Positions 30,461 through 43,398 of a stretch of 64,000 nucleotides of DNA are shown here, one piece after another (the first letter of the stretch is position 1; each line of letters opens with the position of its first letter). This stretch comes from Pseudoalteromonas shioyasakiensis (GTDB lineage Bacteria > Pseudomonadota > Gammaproteobacteria > Enterobacterales > Alteromonadaceae). The position numbers were made by a program, and so were the translations under genes. The notes under the pieces were generated by a model. That model did no database searches. It was not told where the DNA came from and saw only the letters and a list, made by a program, of their open reading frames with translations. The stretch is from assembly GCA_013391845.1 (NCBI GenBank), contig CP058414.1, positions 2,528,501 to 2,592,500 of the forward strand, read 5' to 3'.

Positions 30461-31157
30461 GCACTTACCCGCTAGGCTTGGTTTAAGCCAGCAATTTGAT
30501 TGCAGCTATTTACCAGACCGTCAGGAGCAACTACTTGTTATTCTTGACCCAAGTTGTTATTGCCCTGATAAATTTGAGCAATTATTAGCATTGGGATTTA
30601 GGCGCAGTGGTGACCAAATATACCGTCCTCATTGCCCTGTTTGTAATGCTTGCAACTCAGTACGCGTATTAGCCCAGCAATTTACTCCATCTAAATCACA
30701 AAAACGTAAACTAAACAAAGCAAAAAAAATATTTACTGTAAGCTACAGTGATTATGAACGGGCTGAGTACTACCCGTTATATTGCAAGTATATCACGCAA
30801 AGACACCAAGATGGTTCTATGTTTCCACCTGATCAAAATCAGTACGAAAGCTTTTTGTTTTGCCAATGGCTACCTGTAATTTTTATAGAGTTACGGGATG
30901 ATGATAAGTTAGTTGGCGTTGCTGTGACCGACTGTATGAGCAACTCAGTCTCTGCGATTTATACATTTTTTGATCCTGATTATGAGCAGTACAGTATTGG
31001 TAGCATCATGATCATGGAGCAAATTAAATTTGCAAAACAACAAGCAAAACAATTCGTCTATTTGGGTTACCAAATCGACGAATGCAATAAAATGAAATAT
31101 AAAACCCAATTTTTGCCTGCACAAAAGCACATTGGCGATCAGTGGTTGGCGATTTAA
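30453..31157 (+). CDS. bpt: Aspartate/glutamate leucyltransferase (ATE1-like)
   Basis: 234 residues of the Bpt/ATE family: CSYLPDRQEQLLVI, a Cys-rich CPVCNACNSVR segment, YTFFDPDYEQYSIG and YLGYQIDECNKMKYK, all typical. Bpt transfers Leu to N-terminal Asp or Glu, feeding them into ClpS-dependent degradation. It overlaps aat by 8 bp and precedes infA by about 90 bp, a conserved order in gammaproteobacteria. Confidence 0.95.
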   Translation: MTEHLPARLGLSQQFDCSYLPDRQEQLLVILDPSCYCPDKFEQLLALGFRRSGDQIYRPHCPVCNACNSVRVLAQQFTPSKSQKRKLNKAKKIFTVSYSDYERAEYYPLYCKYITQRHQDGSMFPPDQNQYESFLFCQWLPVIFIELRDDDKLVGVAVTDCMSNSVSAIYTFFDPDYEQYSIGSIMIMEQIKFAKQQAKQFVYLGYQIDECNKMKYKTQFLPAQKHIGDQWLAI

Positions 31158-31229
31158 TTTACAAAAATGAGCCCTGTAGCTTTACTTATTGCAGTATTTT
31201 CGGCAAAATCTGCAGCGTTTAACTATTAA

Positions 31230-31466
<237 letters not shown>

Positions 31467-31542
31467 GTTAGTGCGTTAACGAGAGATTTAGCTTTTTGCT
31501 GCTTTGAATGAGCAGGTGTGTTTATTACAAAGAGCTAAAAGC

Positions 31543-31593
31543 GTTTGTTAAATGGTGTTAAAACTAACTTAGTTTTAATTCCATTTAATAAAC
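31543..31593. repeat. 51-bp near-perfect inverted repeat
   Basis: Arms 31543-31567 and 31569-31593 are complementary at 22 of 25 positions (mismatches at 547/589, 556/580 and 557/579), centred on C568. It is AT-rich and directly abuts the infA/clpA terminator hairpin at 31594-31621. It could be a long RNA hairpin, a protein-binding site or a remnant of a small mobile element. Confidence 0.6.
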
Positions 31594-31621
31594 AAAAAGC
31601 CCAGCATTAGCTGGGCTTTTT
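31594..31621. terminator. Bidirectional intrinsic terminator between infA and clpA
   Basis: AAAAAGCCCAGC (31594-31605) pairs with GCTGGGCTTTTT (31610-31621) around ATTA. Symmetric A and T tracts suit both convergent genes. Confidence 0.92.
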
Positions 31622-31642
31622 GTTTGTACTTAACTTATTAGG

Positions 31643-33907
31643 CTAAGCAGTTTCTAGGTTGGTCTCAAAATCAAAATGAATTTTTTTATCTTTGACCGAT
31701 ACCTTAACCGAACCACCATCAGCTAGCTCACCAAACAAAATTGCATTTGCTAGAGGCTTTTTAAGCTCATCTTGAATAACACGGGCCATTGGACGCGCGC
31801 CCATAGCTTTATCATAGCCTTTGTCAGCCAACCACTCTCTTGCTTTTGAAGTTAGCTCAAGATTAACTGATTTCTTATCAAGTTGTGCTTGCAATTCGAC
31901 AATAAACTTATCAACCACTTGCAAAATAACTTCTTTTTCAAGGTGATTAAACCAAATAATGTTATCTAAACGGTTTCTAAATTCAGGTGAAAACACTTTA
32001 TTGATTTCAGTCATTGCATCGTGAGAGTGATCTTGCTCAGTGAAACCAATCGACTTACGGACTGTTTCCTGAACACCTGCATTGGTTGTCATCACTACAA
32101 CCACATTTCTGAAATCGGCTTTACGGCCATTATTGTCTGTCAGTGTTCCATGATCCATTACTTGCAACAGAATATTATAAATATCTGAGTGCGCTTTTTC
32201 TATCTCATCCAATAGTACAACTGCATGTGGGTTTTTGATCACAGCTTCAGTAAGTAAACCACCTTGTTCAAAACCAACATAACCTGGAGGTGCGCCGATT
32301 AGTCGACTTACCGCATGCCTTTCAACATATTCAGACATATCAAAGCGAATAAACTCAACACCCATACACTTAGCAAGCTGTTTAGTAACTTCTGTTTTAC
32401 CAACCCCTGTTGGGCCAGCGAACAAGAATGAACCAACCGGTTTATCTTCGTTTGCAAGACCAGAACGCGATAAACGTATTGCCGAAGTGAGCGCATCGAT
32501 TGACTGATCTTGACCAAACACCAGCATCTTCAGGTTGCGGTCAAGGTTTTTCAGTGTTTCTTTATCACTTGAAGAAACGCTTTGTTGTGGAATACGAGCC
32601 ATTTTTGACACAATTAGTTCAATATCAGCCACACCAATGGTTTTCTTACGCTTCGATACAGGCTGTAGACGCTGATTAGCTCCTGCTTCATCGATGACAT
32701 CAATTGCCTTATCAGGTAGGTGACGTTCATTAATGTATTTAGCACTCAGTTCTGCTGCGGCTTTTAAAGCTTTTTGTGTATAACGAATACCGTGATGTTC
32801 TTCATAACGCTCTTTTAAGCCGTTAAGAATTTTAGTGGTATCAGCAACACTTGGTTCAAGCACATCAATTTTTTGGAATCGACGAACTAAAGCACGGTCT
32901 TTTTCAAAGATGTTCTTAAACTCGTTGTAAGTTGTCGACCCCATGCAGCGTAGCTTACCACTTGAAAGTAGTGGCTTGATTAAGTTTGATGCATCCATTA
33001 CGCCACCCGATGCCGCACCGGCACCAATAATGGTATGAATTTCATCAATGAATAAAATTGAACCTGGTTTAGCTTGTAACTCTTTTAATAGTGATTTAAA
33101 GCGTTTTTCAAAATCACCACGATATTTGGTCCCCGCTAATAATGCACCCATGTCCAGTGAGTAAACTACTGCATCAGCAATCACTTCAGGTACTTCCTTG
33201 TTCACAATACGATAAGCAAGGCCTTCAGCAATCGCTGTTTTACCCACCCCAGCTTCACCAACCAATAGTGGATTATTTTTCTTACGGCGACATAAAACTT
33301 GCACCGTACGTTCAACTTCGTTGTCACGACCCACTAAAGGATCAATATTGCCATCAATAGCTTGCTGATTCAGGTTAGTGGTAAAGTTTTCAAGCTTAGT
33401 CGGTTCTTCACCTTGTACTTCTTGTACTTCATCATGAATATCATCATGGTCTTCACCACCGATATCATCATCTGCTTTAGAAATACCATGTGAAATAAAG
33501 TTAACAATATCTAAACGATTAATGTCTGATTTTTTGAGTAAATAAACTGCTTGGCTTTCCTGCTCGGAAAAAATTGCAACCAGCACGTTAACACCAGTTA
33601 CTTCGTTTTTCCCTGATGATTGCACGTGAAATACAGCGCGTTGTAATACACGCTGAAAACCTAACGTCGGTTGTGTTTCTCTGTCTTCTTCAAGATCAGG
33701 AATCACCGGTGTTGTTTCATCAATAAAATCTGATAACTCAACTTTTAATGCGCTCATATCAACGCCACAGGCGTTTAACGCTTCTCCAGCAGAAGGGTTA
33801 TCGAGCAGTGCAAGTAAAAGATGCTCGACGGTCATAAATTCATGACGACGTGTTCTCGCTTCGCGAAACGCCGCATTCAAGGTTAGTTCTAAGTCTTTGT
33901 TTAGCAT
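31643..33907 (-). CDS. clpA: ClpA, ATPase subunit of ClpAP protease
   Basis: 754 residues from ATG 33907 ([18 protein letters not shown] matches the E. coli N-terminus; AAGGGG precedes it). Domains: N-domain (1-150), D1 AAA+ with Walker A GEAGVGKT and Walker [12 protein letters not shown]2 AAA+ with Walker A GPTGVGKT and Walker [13 protein letters not shown] ClpP-binding loop is expected around KSIGFTEQ. It unfolds substrates for ClpP. clpS lies 69 bp upstream on the same strand. Confidence 0.98.
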   Translation of the reverse strand: MLNKDLELTLNAAFREARTRRHEFMTVEHLLLALLDNPSAGEALNACGVDMSALKVELSDFIDETTPVIPDLEEDRETQPTLGFQRVLQRAVFHVQSSGKNEVTGVNVLVAIFSEQESQAVYLLKKSDINRLDIVNFISHGISKADDDIGGEDHDDIHDEVQEVQGEEPTKLENFTTNLNQQAIDGNIDPLVGRDNEVERTVQVLCRRKKNNPLLVGEAGVGKTAIAEGLAYRIVNKEVPEVIADAVVYSLDMGALLAGTKYRGDFEKRFKSLLKELQAKPGSILFIDEIHTIIGAGAASGGVMDASNLIKPLLSSGKLRCMGSTTYNEFKNIFEKDRALVRRFQKIDVLEPSVADTTKILNGLKERYEEHHGIRYTQKALKAAAELSAKYINERHLPDKAIDVIDEAGANQRLQPVSKRKKTIGVADIELIVSKMARIPQQSVSSSDKETLKNLDRNLKMLVFGQDQSIDALTSAIRLSRSGLANEDKPVGSFLFAGPTGVGKTEVTKQLAKCMGVEFIRFDMSEYVERHAVSRLIGAPPGYVGFEQGGLLTEAVIKNPHAVVLLDEIEKAHSDIYNILLQVMDHGTLTDNNGRKADFRNVVVVMTTNAGVQETVRKSIGFTEQDHSHDAMTEINKVFSPEFRNRLDNIIWFNHLEKEVILQVVDKFIVELQAQLDKKSVNLELTSKAREWLADKGYDKAMGARPMARVIQDELKKPLANAILFGELADGGSVKVSVKDKKIHFDFETNLETA

Positions 33908-33976
33908 TGGCAACCCCTTACTGAGATAATATTTATATACCGTTGTGACGGGCTAATTGATCACCCACCTTGGTAT

Positions 33977-34294
33977 TTATTCCTGCTCACAACTACAAAG
34001 CAGTGGATGCTCGTTGTCTCGTGCGTAACGATTGACTTGTTCAACTTTGGTATGAGCTACATCAGCGCTGTACACACCGCATATCGCTTTACCATTATGA
34101 TGAACTTGAAGCATCACATCTGTTGCTCTATCGCTATCCATATTAAAAAACGTCATTAGTACTTCTATCACAAAGTCCATAGGCGTGTAATCGTCATTAT
34201 TTAAAATGACTTTATATTTTCGCGGTGGTTGCAATTTTTGCTTTTCACTATCGCGAACTGTTTCAATAACACCAGAATCTTTCATGCCACTCAT
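33977..34294 (-). CDS. clpS: ClpS adaptor, N-degron recognin
   Basis: 105 residues. The core motif [23 protein letters not shown] holds the Asn-Asp pair that binds the alpha-amino group of N-degrons, and [20 protein letters not shown] forms the second part of the pocket. ClpS delivers proteins with N-terminal Leu, Phe, Trp or Tyr to ClpAP. Co-oriented with clpA and divergent from cspD, as in E. coli. Confidence 0.97.
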   Translation of the reverse strand: MSGMKDSGVIETVRDSEKQKLQPPRKYKVILNNDDYTPMDFVIEVLMTFFNMDSDRATDVMLQVHHNGKAICGVYSADVAHTKVEQVNRYARDNEHPLLCSCEQE

Positions 34295-34494
34295 AATTAA
34301 ATATAGTCTTGTCTTTAGAACTCAAGCAAACTTGAATAAAAAAATAAATAAATTGTTAAAAAATAGTCTAAAACACTTGACTGACTGGCTAAATAAACTA
34401 CAGTCAAATATAGATTGATTAATCATTAGTCAGTCTAGCAAATTACACGGTTTAGAATAACTAAATTAGTCAACTTATAGAAGGATGTAGAAGT

Positions 34495-34710
34495 ATGGCT
34501 TGTGGAAAAGTCAAATGGTTCAATAATGCCAAAGGTTTTGGCTTCATCGTAGAAGACGGCAGCGAGACTGATATATTCGCTCATTACTCAACGATTGTAA
34601 TGGACGGTTATAAAACACTTAAAGCTGGTCAAGATGTAACATTCGAATTGCAACAAGGTCCAAAAGGGTTACACGCAACGAATATTGCGCCTAACGATGA
34701 AATCTCCTAG
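34495..34710 (+). CDS. cspD: CspD-type cold-shock-domain protein
   Basis: 71 residues with both RNA-binding motifs intact: GKVKWFNNAKGFGFI (RNP1) and DIFAHYSTI (RNP2). Its place, divergent from clpS, supports the cspD identity rather than a cold-inducible cspA paralogue. In E. coli CspD inhibits replication in stationary phase; that function is extrapolated. GGATG lies upstream of ATG 34495. Confidence 0.9.
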   Translation: MACGKVKWFNNAKGFGFIVEDGSETDIFAHYSTIVMDGYKTLKAGQDVTFELQQGPKGLHATNIAPNDEIS

Positions 34711-37372
<2,662 letters not shown>

Positions 37373-37410
37373 TTATTTAAATTTTATTTATCTAGTAAAC
37401 TAGCTATAAG

Positions 37411-37458
37411 AGAGTTATCTCAAAGCGCTTATTCGCGAAAGAGATAACTCTTTTTTTT
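37411..37458 (+). terminator. Intrinsic terminator of icd
   Basis: AGAGTTATCTC (37411-37421) pairs with GAGATAACTCT (37441-37451), followed by eight T. The 19-nt loop contains a weaker GCG/CGC inner pair. Confidence 0.88.
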
Positions 37459-37491
37459 GCTCTCGTGACTAACGAACCTGTTAGGTTTTCA

Positions 37492-39774
37492 CTAATTTGA
37501 TTGCTTTTCAGAGCGGTCATTCTCATTAAAACACCACTTGAATAAAACTGTTTTCACACATTGGTAGTCTATTGGTTTAGCAATAAAATCACTCATTCCC
37601 GCTGCAAAACATCGCTGCTTATCCGCCTCAAGCACATTGGCTGTTAATGCAATAATGGGCGTATCTTCATAAGCGGGGATTTTTCTAATCAATACGGTAG
37701 CTTGAGGGCCATCAAGTACAGGCATCTGCATATCCATAAAAATAATATCAAAGTTGTTTTGCTGACTATTTTCCTTACATAGCGCTACGGCCTGCTCACC
37801 ATCCCCTGCTATTTTTATAGTTCTTATCCCGAACTCATTCAACATGGCTTCGATAACGACCTGGTTAATATCATTGTCTTCGACTACAAGTACATTAAGT
37901 GATGAAAAGTCTGCCTGTTCCTCTTCGGTTTCTTGTTTATTTGCGGCTTCAAACTCAGACTGCTCAAAAACCTGTGTTGTTTTTAACTCAAAATAAAAGT
38001 GAGAGCCCTGCCCTAAATCACTTTCTACATGCAAAGGAGCATCCATCAAATTTAGTAATTTACTTGATATAGCCAATCCAAGGCCTGTGCCACCGAAGCG
38101 CCGTGTAATTGACGTATCAGCTTGCGAAAACGCTTCAAAAAGCTTGCTGAGATTTTCTTTCGCGATGCCAATTCCCGTATCAACCACAGAGAATTTGATC
38201 TTTAGATTGTCGCTCTGACCTCGATTAATTCTTATATCAAGCGAAACACTTCCTTTTTCGGTAAATTTAATCGCATTCCCTAATAGATTTATTAGCACTT
38301 GTTTTAAACGGGTTTCATCGGCAAAGAAAATACAATCTTGCTGTGCTTCGGCAATAGAGATATTGAAGTTAATATGTTTATTTTGAGCTTGCTCTTTAAA
38401 TAAGTGCATAAGCTCATCTAGCATAGAGTTTAAATGCACTGGTATCGATTCTAGCTCAATCTTAGAAGCTTCAATCTTACTAATATCTAAAATATCATTG
38501 ATGATCACTAATAAACCAGACCCTGAGGATTGAATGATATTTAGCATCTTCACTTGCTCAGGTGTTAACGTGGTGCGCCTCAATTGACGTGCCATCCCGA
38601 GAATACCATTCATAGGAGTGCGAATTTCATGACTCATGTTCGCAAGGAATTCTGATTTTACTTTCGTTGTATGCTCTGCTGTTGTTTTTGCCTCTGTAAG
38701 GTCTTGGCTCAATATACGGAATCTATCAGCGGCAGTTGCAAGCACACCAATTTCGTCTTTACGATTTAAATCATAAATAGGAGCAGATAAGTCACCTCCT
38801 AAAAAGTGTTGAAAGCTAATCGTTAAACGCTTTATTGAGTGAGTTATTTGTAGGTGGAAAAATGCAGCTAGCCCGATGATATAAATCAGTATACCTATAG
38901 AAAGAAAACGAAGTGTTTGATCTGCCTTTATTACTATATCTTGCGCTTCTCTTTTTATTTTTTGTAATCGAGTCAATGATTGCTCGCGCAACTTATCTGC
39001 GAGCGTACTGAATTCAATTGCATCTCCAGCCATAACAACATTTACTAAACTCAAGTAATTTCTATTAGCTTGTACTCCCTTGGAAAATACTTCTTGATAC
39101 GCTGTAGCCAGTTCACTACTTTTAATATATTTAGTATTTGATAGTCTATTATTTGATAAGATAGTAAGCGCTTTATTAACCGCTGCTCTTTTTGAGAAAT
39201 CTTTTTTCGCAAGAAACAATGAGGCATCTCGATGTAACTCATGCCAAACGTTCAGCTGCTCTGAGATAGCTAACTTTTCTTCGCTTGAAGCAGTGTTTAA
39301 TTTAAGGGTGTTTAGATAATTAATGGCTTGGAAATAAATATTAGGAAGTTTGTCGTCGGTAAGCTCTTTTTTTATCTCATAACGTTTAGCAAGCACACTC
39401 AAATTATCGCCATACCTGGTTATAAGCTGTGTCATCGAGTCTAGGTAAACTTGGTTTTCAAGTTCGTCACTTTTTAAATCGACACTCTCTAAGCGTACTT
39501 TTATACTTTTAAAGTTTTCTATTATTTTACTGAATACTGTTTTGCTTCCTGAAACCCCATAAACCGAGATATCTCGCTGAATTTCAACAATATCCTTGTT
39601 GATGCGCAAAATCCCAACTGCATAGTTACTAATACGGCTTATATCGTTAATAGAAGCTTCAATGCTTTGTAGTCGTTTACTCAGAACAATGTAACTCGCT
39701 CCCATTGCAAGTAAAACTAGCGTCAACGCTAATAACACCTTGGCCGCTAATGACCGAGAAATAAATGTCAGCAA
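37492..39774 (-). CDS. Membrane hybrid sensor histidine kinase with receiver domain
   Basis: 760 residues. TM1 (about 11-31), a helical periplasmic sensor of about 255 residues (32-288), TM2 (about 289-308), HAMP, HisKA with phospho-acceptor His382 in ANMSHEIRTPMNG, HATPase (N box LLGNAIKF, G boxes VVDTGIGIA and GGTGLGLAIS), then a receiver domain with Asp681 in IIFMDMQMPVLDG. No output domain, so phosphotransfer to another protein is expected. The start is TTG 39774, preceded by AAGGAAG. It begins 9 bp after the solute-binding protein gene, suggesting that protein is its ligand sensor. Confidence 0.92.
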   Translation of the reverse strand: MLTFISRSLAAKVLLALTLVLLAMGASYIVLSKRLQSIEASINDISRISNYAVGILRINKDIVEIQRDISVYGVSGSKTVFSKIIENFKSIKVRLESVDLKSDELENQVYLDSMTQLITRYGDNLSVLAKRYEIKKELTDDKLPNIYFQAINYLNTLKLNTASSEEKLAISEQLNVWHELHRDASLFLAKKDFSKRAAVNKALTILSNNRLSNTKYIKSSELATAYQEVFSKGVQANRNYLSLVNVVMAGDAIEFSTLADKLREQSLTRLQKIKREAQDIVIKADQTLRFLSIGILIYIIGLAAFFHLQITHSIKRLTISFQHFLGGDLSAPIYDLNRKDEIGVLATAADRFRILSQDLTEAKTTAEHTTKVKSEFLANMSHEIRTPMNGILGMARQLRRTTLTPEQVKMLNIIQSSGSGLLVIINDILDISKIEASKIELESIPVHLNSMLDELMHLFKEQAQNKHINFNISIAEAQQDCIFFADETRLKQVLINLLGNAIKFTEKGSVSLDIRINRGQSDNLKIKFSVVDTGIGIAKENLSKLFEAFSQADTSITRRFGGTGLGLAISSKLLNLMDAPLHVESDLGQGSHFYFELKTTQVFEQSEFEAANKQETEEEQADFSSLNVLVVEDNDINQVVIEAMLNEFGIRTIKIAGDGEQAVALCKENSQQNNFDIIFMDMQMPVLDGPQATVLIRKIPAYEDTPIIALTANVLEADKQRCFAAGMSDFIAKPIDYQCVKTVLFKWCFNENDRSEKQSN

Positions 39775-39783
39775 AGTACTTCC

Positions 39784-41052
39784 TTATGAATTTAGTAATT
39801 CATACCATTTATCTAAACTGTAATCATAATTAGGCATAACCGTATTCCATACTGCTATGTTCGAAAAGCGCTTAATGTAGCTACCTCCATCACGTACCTG
39901 ACCAGCTTGAACCGAAATTTTTCCGTCTGTTCCTCGTAAATCAGTGGATGCTTCTTGCCCTTCGTACCAATATTGCCATTCAGGCTTTGACATCAGTGGC
40001 TTGCTGCGCTCAGGGTTAGAAATGTAATACCCTTGCCTTGCGATAAACGCTCCCGGATAGCCCGACAGCCACCAATTCATGTACTCATAGGCAGCATCTT
40101 TAACATACCCTTGGGTATTGGCAGATAAACACATTACCCCATGCCATGCACGATAGCCTTCTTTGGGGGAAGCATAAACAACTGGAATACCTTGGCCTTT
40201 ACATGCACTAACACCTGGCGAAAACATGCTTTGAATAGTGACTCGTTTCATTTTCATGAAGTCGACAGATTGCGGCACCGAAGTCCAAAATCCAGCAAAG
40301 TGACCTTCTCGTTTCTTATGTTGCAAGATAGCGAACAACTGATCAATCTCACTAATGCTCATATTACCCATATCTTTAAACGTCATCAGGCCTTGCGCTT
40401 GGGCAGCCAATGCCGCATCAAAAATACCAATAGTTGGTGCATTTACTAGCGCTACTTTGCCTTTATTCTTTTCGTCGAGTAACCAAGACCATGACTCTGT
40501 TTCGTATGGGGTACCCTTTTCTATGAACTGTGTGTTGTAACCAAAGGAATCAACGTTATGCACATAAGGCATGAAACTAATTGCATTAGTTGGTGTAGTT
40601 GAAAGCGTGCCATCTGCTTGTACATAAAGCAGTTTATTAGGTGAATCACCAGCACCTAATTTAGCGTCAGGAGCAATTTTTCCTGTTTTAGAAAGAGGGT
40701 TAATTTCATGCCAATACCTTAACCGCTCAGTTTCTATAGGTTGAATAGCGCCAGCTTGCCATAAAATGTTAATTGAATCTGACCATTGCTCGTATAAATC
40801 AAAGCTACTTGGATCTGCAGCCGCTTTTTGCAACACAGCTGCACTGCCCATTGGCGTAAACTCAATATTAATACCCAGCTCAAGCATGGCTTTTTGCCTA
40901 AGTTCTTCTTGTAACGTAACATGGGTGCCCATCACTCTAATAGTAGGAGTGCTTTTAGCGAATACATAGGGGACTTTGAAAGCAAGTGTTGATGCAACAG
41001 CACCAACCCCTAACGTTTTAAGAAAATCTCGGCGGTTATCAGAGTGGTCCAT
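39784..41052 (-). CDS. Tat-exported extracellular solute-binding protein (family 1-like)
   Basis: 422 residues with a twin-arginine signal (NRRDFLKTLGVGAVASTLAF, cleavage near VFA-KS, about residue 33). The mature protein resembles spermidine/putrescine-like or family 1 solute-binding proteins (IRVMGTHVTLQEELRQKAMLE; VKDAAYEYMNWWLSGYPG). No ABC permease or ATPase gene is nearby. Instead, a membrane histidine kinase follows 9 bp later and is very likely co-transcribed. I infer that it is a periplasmic ligand sensor rather than a transport component; the ligand is unknown. Confidence 0.85.
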   Translation of the reverse strand: MDHSDNRRDFLKTLGVGAVASTLAFKVPYVFAKSTPTIRVMGTHVTLQEELRQKAMLELGINIEFTPMGSAAVLQKAAADPSSFDLYEQWSDSINILWQAGAIQPIETERLRYWHEINPLSKTGKIAPDAKLGAGDSPNKLLYVQADGTLSTTPTNAISFMPYVHNVDSFGYNTQFIEKGTPYETESWSWLLDEKNKGKVALVNAPTIGIFDAALAAQAQGLMTFKDMGNMSISEIDQLFAILQHKKREGHFAGFWTSVPQSVDFMKMKRVTIQSMFSPGVSACKGQGIPVVYASPKEGYRAWHGVMCLSANTQGYVKDAAYEYMNWWLSGYPGAFIARQGYYISNPERSKPLMSKPEWQYWYEGQEASTDLRGTDGKISVQAGQVRDGGSYIKRFSNIAVWNTVMPNYDYSLDKWYELLNS

Positions 41053-41166
41053 TTAGCATTCCCAATATGTTAAACCCGTTAAAAGTATAGGTTAAATTTG
41101 GAAATTACCTAAAGTAAGTATAAGAAAATACTCAATGCGGTTGAATCATAAGCCAACCACAGTTAG

Positions 41167-43185
41167 CTAGATTAAAAAATGTTCTTTTGCACTCGCAATT
41201 GCTTGTTCAATGGCCGTGTTTTTAACTGGCTTAGAAACAAATAAATCCATTCCTGCTTCTTTACAGGCAGCTTTATCATCCGCAGAGGTATTTGCAGTCA
41301 AAGCAATGATAAAAGTTTTATCTATCGGGCATATTTTTTCATTTCTCAAAACCCGTGTTGCTTCAATACCGTCCATTTCAGGCATAACACAATCCATAAA
41401 AATCAAGTTGTAGTTATTTTGTTTGCACTTATTTACCGCATCAATTCCATCGCAAGCATAATCAGCAGTCAAGCCCAACTTCTCTAAATGAGCTTTCAAC
41501 ACGAAGCGATTAATTTGGTTGTCATCAACAACTAATATCGATAAAGGCAAGGTTGAAAAGTCGATATCACTGGCATGTAGCGTATCATGTGATTGTGGCT
41601 GCCCAAGCTTTAGAGGTAATTGAATATCAAAGCAACTACCTTTTAGATATTCGCTGCTGACCTTTATCGTGCCACCCATGTAGTCAATGAGCTCTTTTAC
41701 AATAGCAAGACCTAGGCCTGTTCCGCCTTTATTACGATCTTTATCTTGCTCTTGGGTAAAAGGCGAAAACAGTGATTTCATAAAGGTTTCAGTCATACCA
41801 ATGCCTGTATCGCTGACTCGCATATTTAAGATCACATCGCCATTTTGCGGTTTAGCCGATACGTTTAGTTTAATAGTACCTTGCTCAGTAAACTTTAATG
41901 CATTGCTAAGTAAGTTAGACAAAATTTGAGTGATACGAGTATTATCGCAATAAGTCCAACATTCATCACTAATATCAATATCGACCTCAAAATTAAGATT
42001 CTTTTCTTGATATAAAGGTAAATATAACGACGCTAAATCAACAAAAATTGTTTTTAATAAAAAGTGACTAGGCTCTAATTTGAGTTCACCATGATTTATC
42101 TTAGAAAAGTCGAGTACTTCGTTAATGATGTTTAACAAAATATCAGCACTTCGCAGTGCAACTTTGAGTTTTTCTTCACGTTTTTGCTCTGACTTTTCAT
42201 ATAGAAGTGTCGTAAGCATGCCTACAATACCATTGAGCGGCGTGCGCAATTCATGACTAATTTTGGCCAGCAAGATGCTGCGCTCTTCAAGTGTTCGCAG
42301 TGCATCAGCTTTTTGCTTTTTGAGCTCTTCGCGCAGCAATACTTCTTTAGTAATATCCTGAAATGTCCCGATTAATCGAACGCACTGGTTGTTCTCAAAT
42401 TCTGCTTCACCATAGGTTGACACCCAAACAATATTACCTTTAGCCGTAACCAATTCAATTTCAAGATTCCAATCCTTTCCTAGCTCAACCGCTTCTTTAA
42501 CAACTTGTTGTATTGCATTACGACTTTCGCCTTCTTTATAAAACTTAATAGCAGTTTCGAGGTTAGGTGCATAATCAGCAGGAACCTCATGGATGGCTTT
42601 AGTTTGTTTACTCCAGTACAGCTTATTTTCTAGCAGGTCGAACTCCCAAGAACCTATACGAGCAACTTCTTCAACTTGCGCTAACATATAGTTCTTTTTT
42701 AATAACCGTTCAGACGATGCATTACGTGCCAGTTCATTGCCTAGCCACTGAGCAAATAGCTCAACATAATCATGTGATTCTTCATTGAACGGTTTTGATG
42801 CATTAGGTGCTGAGAAATTAACGGTACCAAATACTTTTTTGCCAACAAAAATAGGGGCGCCAATGTATGATTCTAGTTGAAAATTGACATAACAAGGGTG
42901 CTCTGCAATAGGGCTTTTTGAAGCGTGATGAAATGAGAGCGCCTTATTGGCTTCAAGGGTATGAGCACAATAAGTTCCCGAGACATCAAATTGCGTACCA
43001 ACAGCAATCGCATTATCAGGAGTAAGAGCATGAATGACCGTATAAACCTGACCATCTACCCGACTCACAATAGCAAACTCAAGATTAAAAACGTCTAAAC
43101 CAAACTTTAACAGCTTGGTTACTTTGTTTGAAAAATCAATTTCTTGGTTGGATACTATATCGTGAAATTGGCGCAGAAAGTTCAC
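41167..43185 (-). CDS. Cytoplasmic GAF-PAS hybrid histidine kinase
   Basis: 672 residues and no membrane segments. Order: GAF domain (about 20-155, TYCAHTLEANKALSFHHA), PAS/PAC domain (about 165-290), HisKA with His at about 311 (ISHELRTPLNGIVGM), HATPase (LLSNALKFTEQG, VSDTGIGM, GGTGLGLAIV) and a receiver with Asp in NLIFMDCVMPEMDG. The start is GTG 43185 rather than GTG 43191, because AAGGAG overlaps the latter. No output domain, so it probably feeds a phosphorelay. It lies 114 bp upstream of the solute-binding protein gene on the same strand and may share transcription. Confidence 0.9.
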   Translation of the reverse strand: MNFLRQFHDIVSNQEIDFSNKVTKLLKFGLDVFNLEFAIVSRVDGQVYTVIHALTPDNAIAVGTQFDVSGTYCAHTLEANKALSFHHASKSPIAEHPCYVNFQLESYIGAPIFVGKKVFGTVNFSAPNASKPFNEESHDYVELFAQWLGNELARNASSERLLKKNYMLAQVEEVARIGSWEFDLLENKLYWSKQTKAIHEVPADYAPNLETAIKFYKEGESRNAIQQVVKEAVELGKDWNLEIELVTAKGNIVWVSTYGEAEFENNQCVRLIGTFQDITKEVLLREELKKQKADALRTLEERSILLAKISHELRTPLNGIVGMLTTLLYEKSEQKREEKLKVALRSADILLNIINEVLDFSKINHGELKLEPSHFLLKTIFVDLASLYLPLYQEKNLNFEVDIDISDECWTYCDNTRITQILSNLLSNALKFTEQGTIKLNVSAKPQNGDVILNMRVSDTGIGMTETFMKSLFSPFTQEQDKDRNKGGTGLGLAIVKELIDYMGGTIKVSSEYLKGSCFDIQLPLKLGQPQSHDTLHASDIDFSTLPLSILVVDDNQINRFVLKAHLEKLGLTADYACDGIDAVNKCKQNNYNLIFMDCVMPEMDGIEATRVLRNEKICPIDKTFIIALTANTSADDKAACKEAGMDLFVSKPVKNTAIEQAIASAKEHFLI

Positions 43186-43398
43186 AGTCACTCCTTGTTA
43201 CTTAAAACTACATATTGTCAAAACAGCATATCAATAATTTATTGAGTGTTCACTTAAAAAGAGGTAAACAGCCTAAACTTGCCAAATACGTTATAAAATA
43301 TCATTAAAATGACTATTTTTATTGATAAACTGGCAAAACTCTATGCTTAGTCAATACTTTATTATTAAAGTTAGTAATTGTAGGCACTTACCATTTCA

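Noticed and set aside
31467..31642. tRNA downstream of infA (as serW in E. coli)
   Set aside because: No cloverleaf, no CCA end; only the inverted repeat and a terminator are present.
39784..41052. Component of an ABC importer
   Set aside because: No permease or ATPase genes within the window on either side; kinase coupling fits better.
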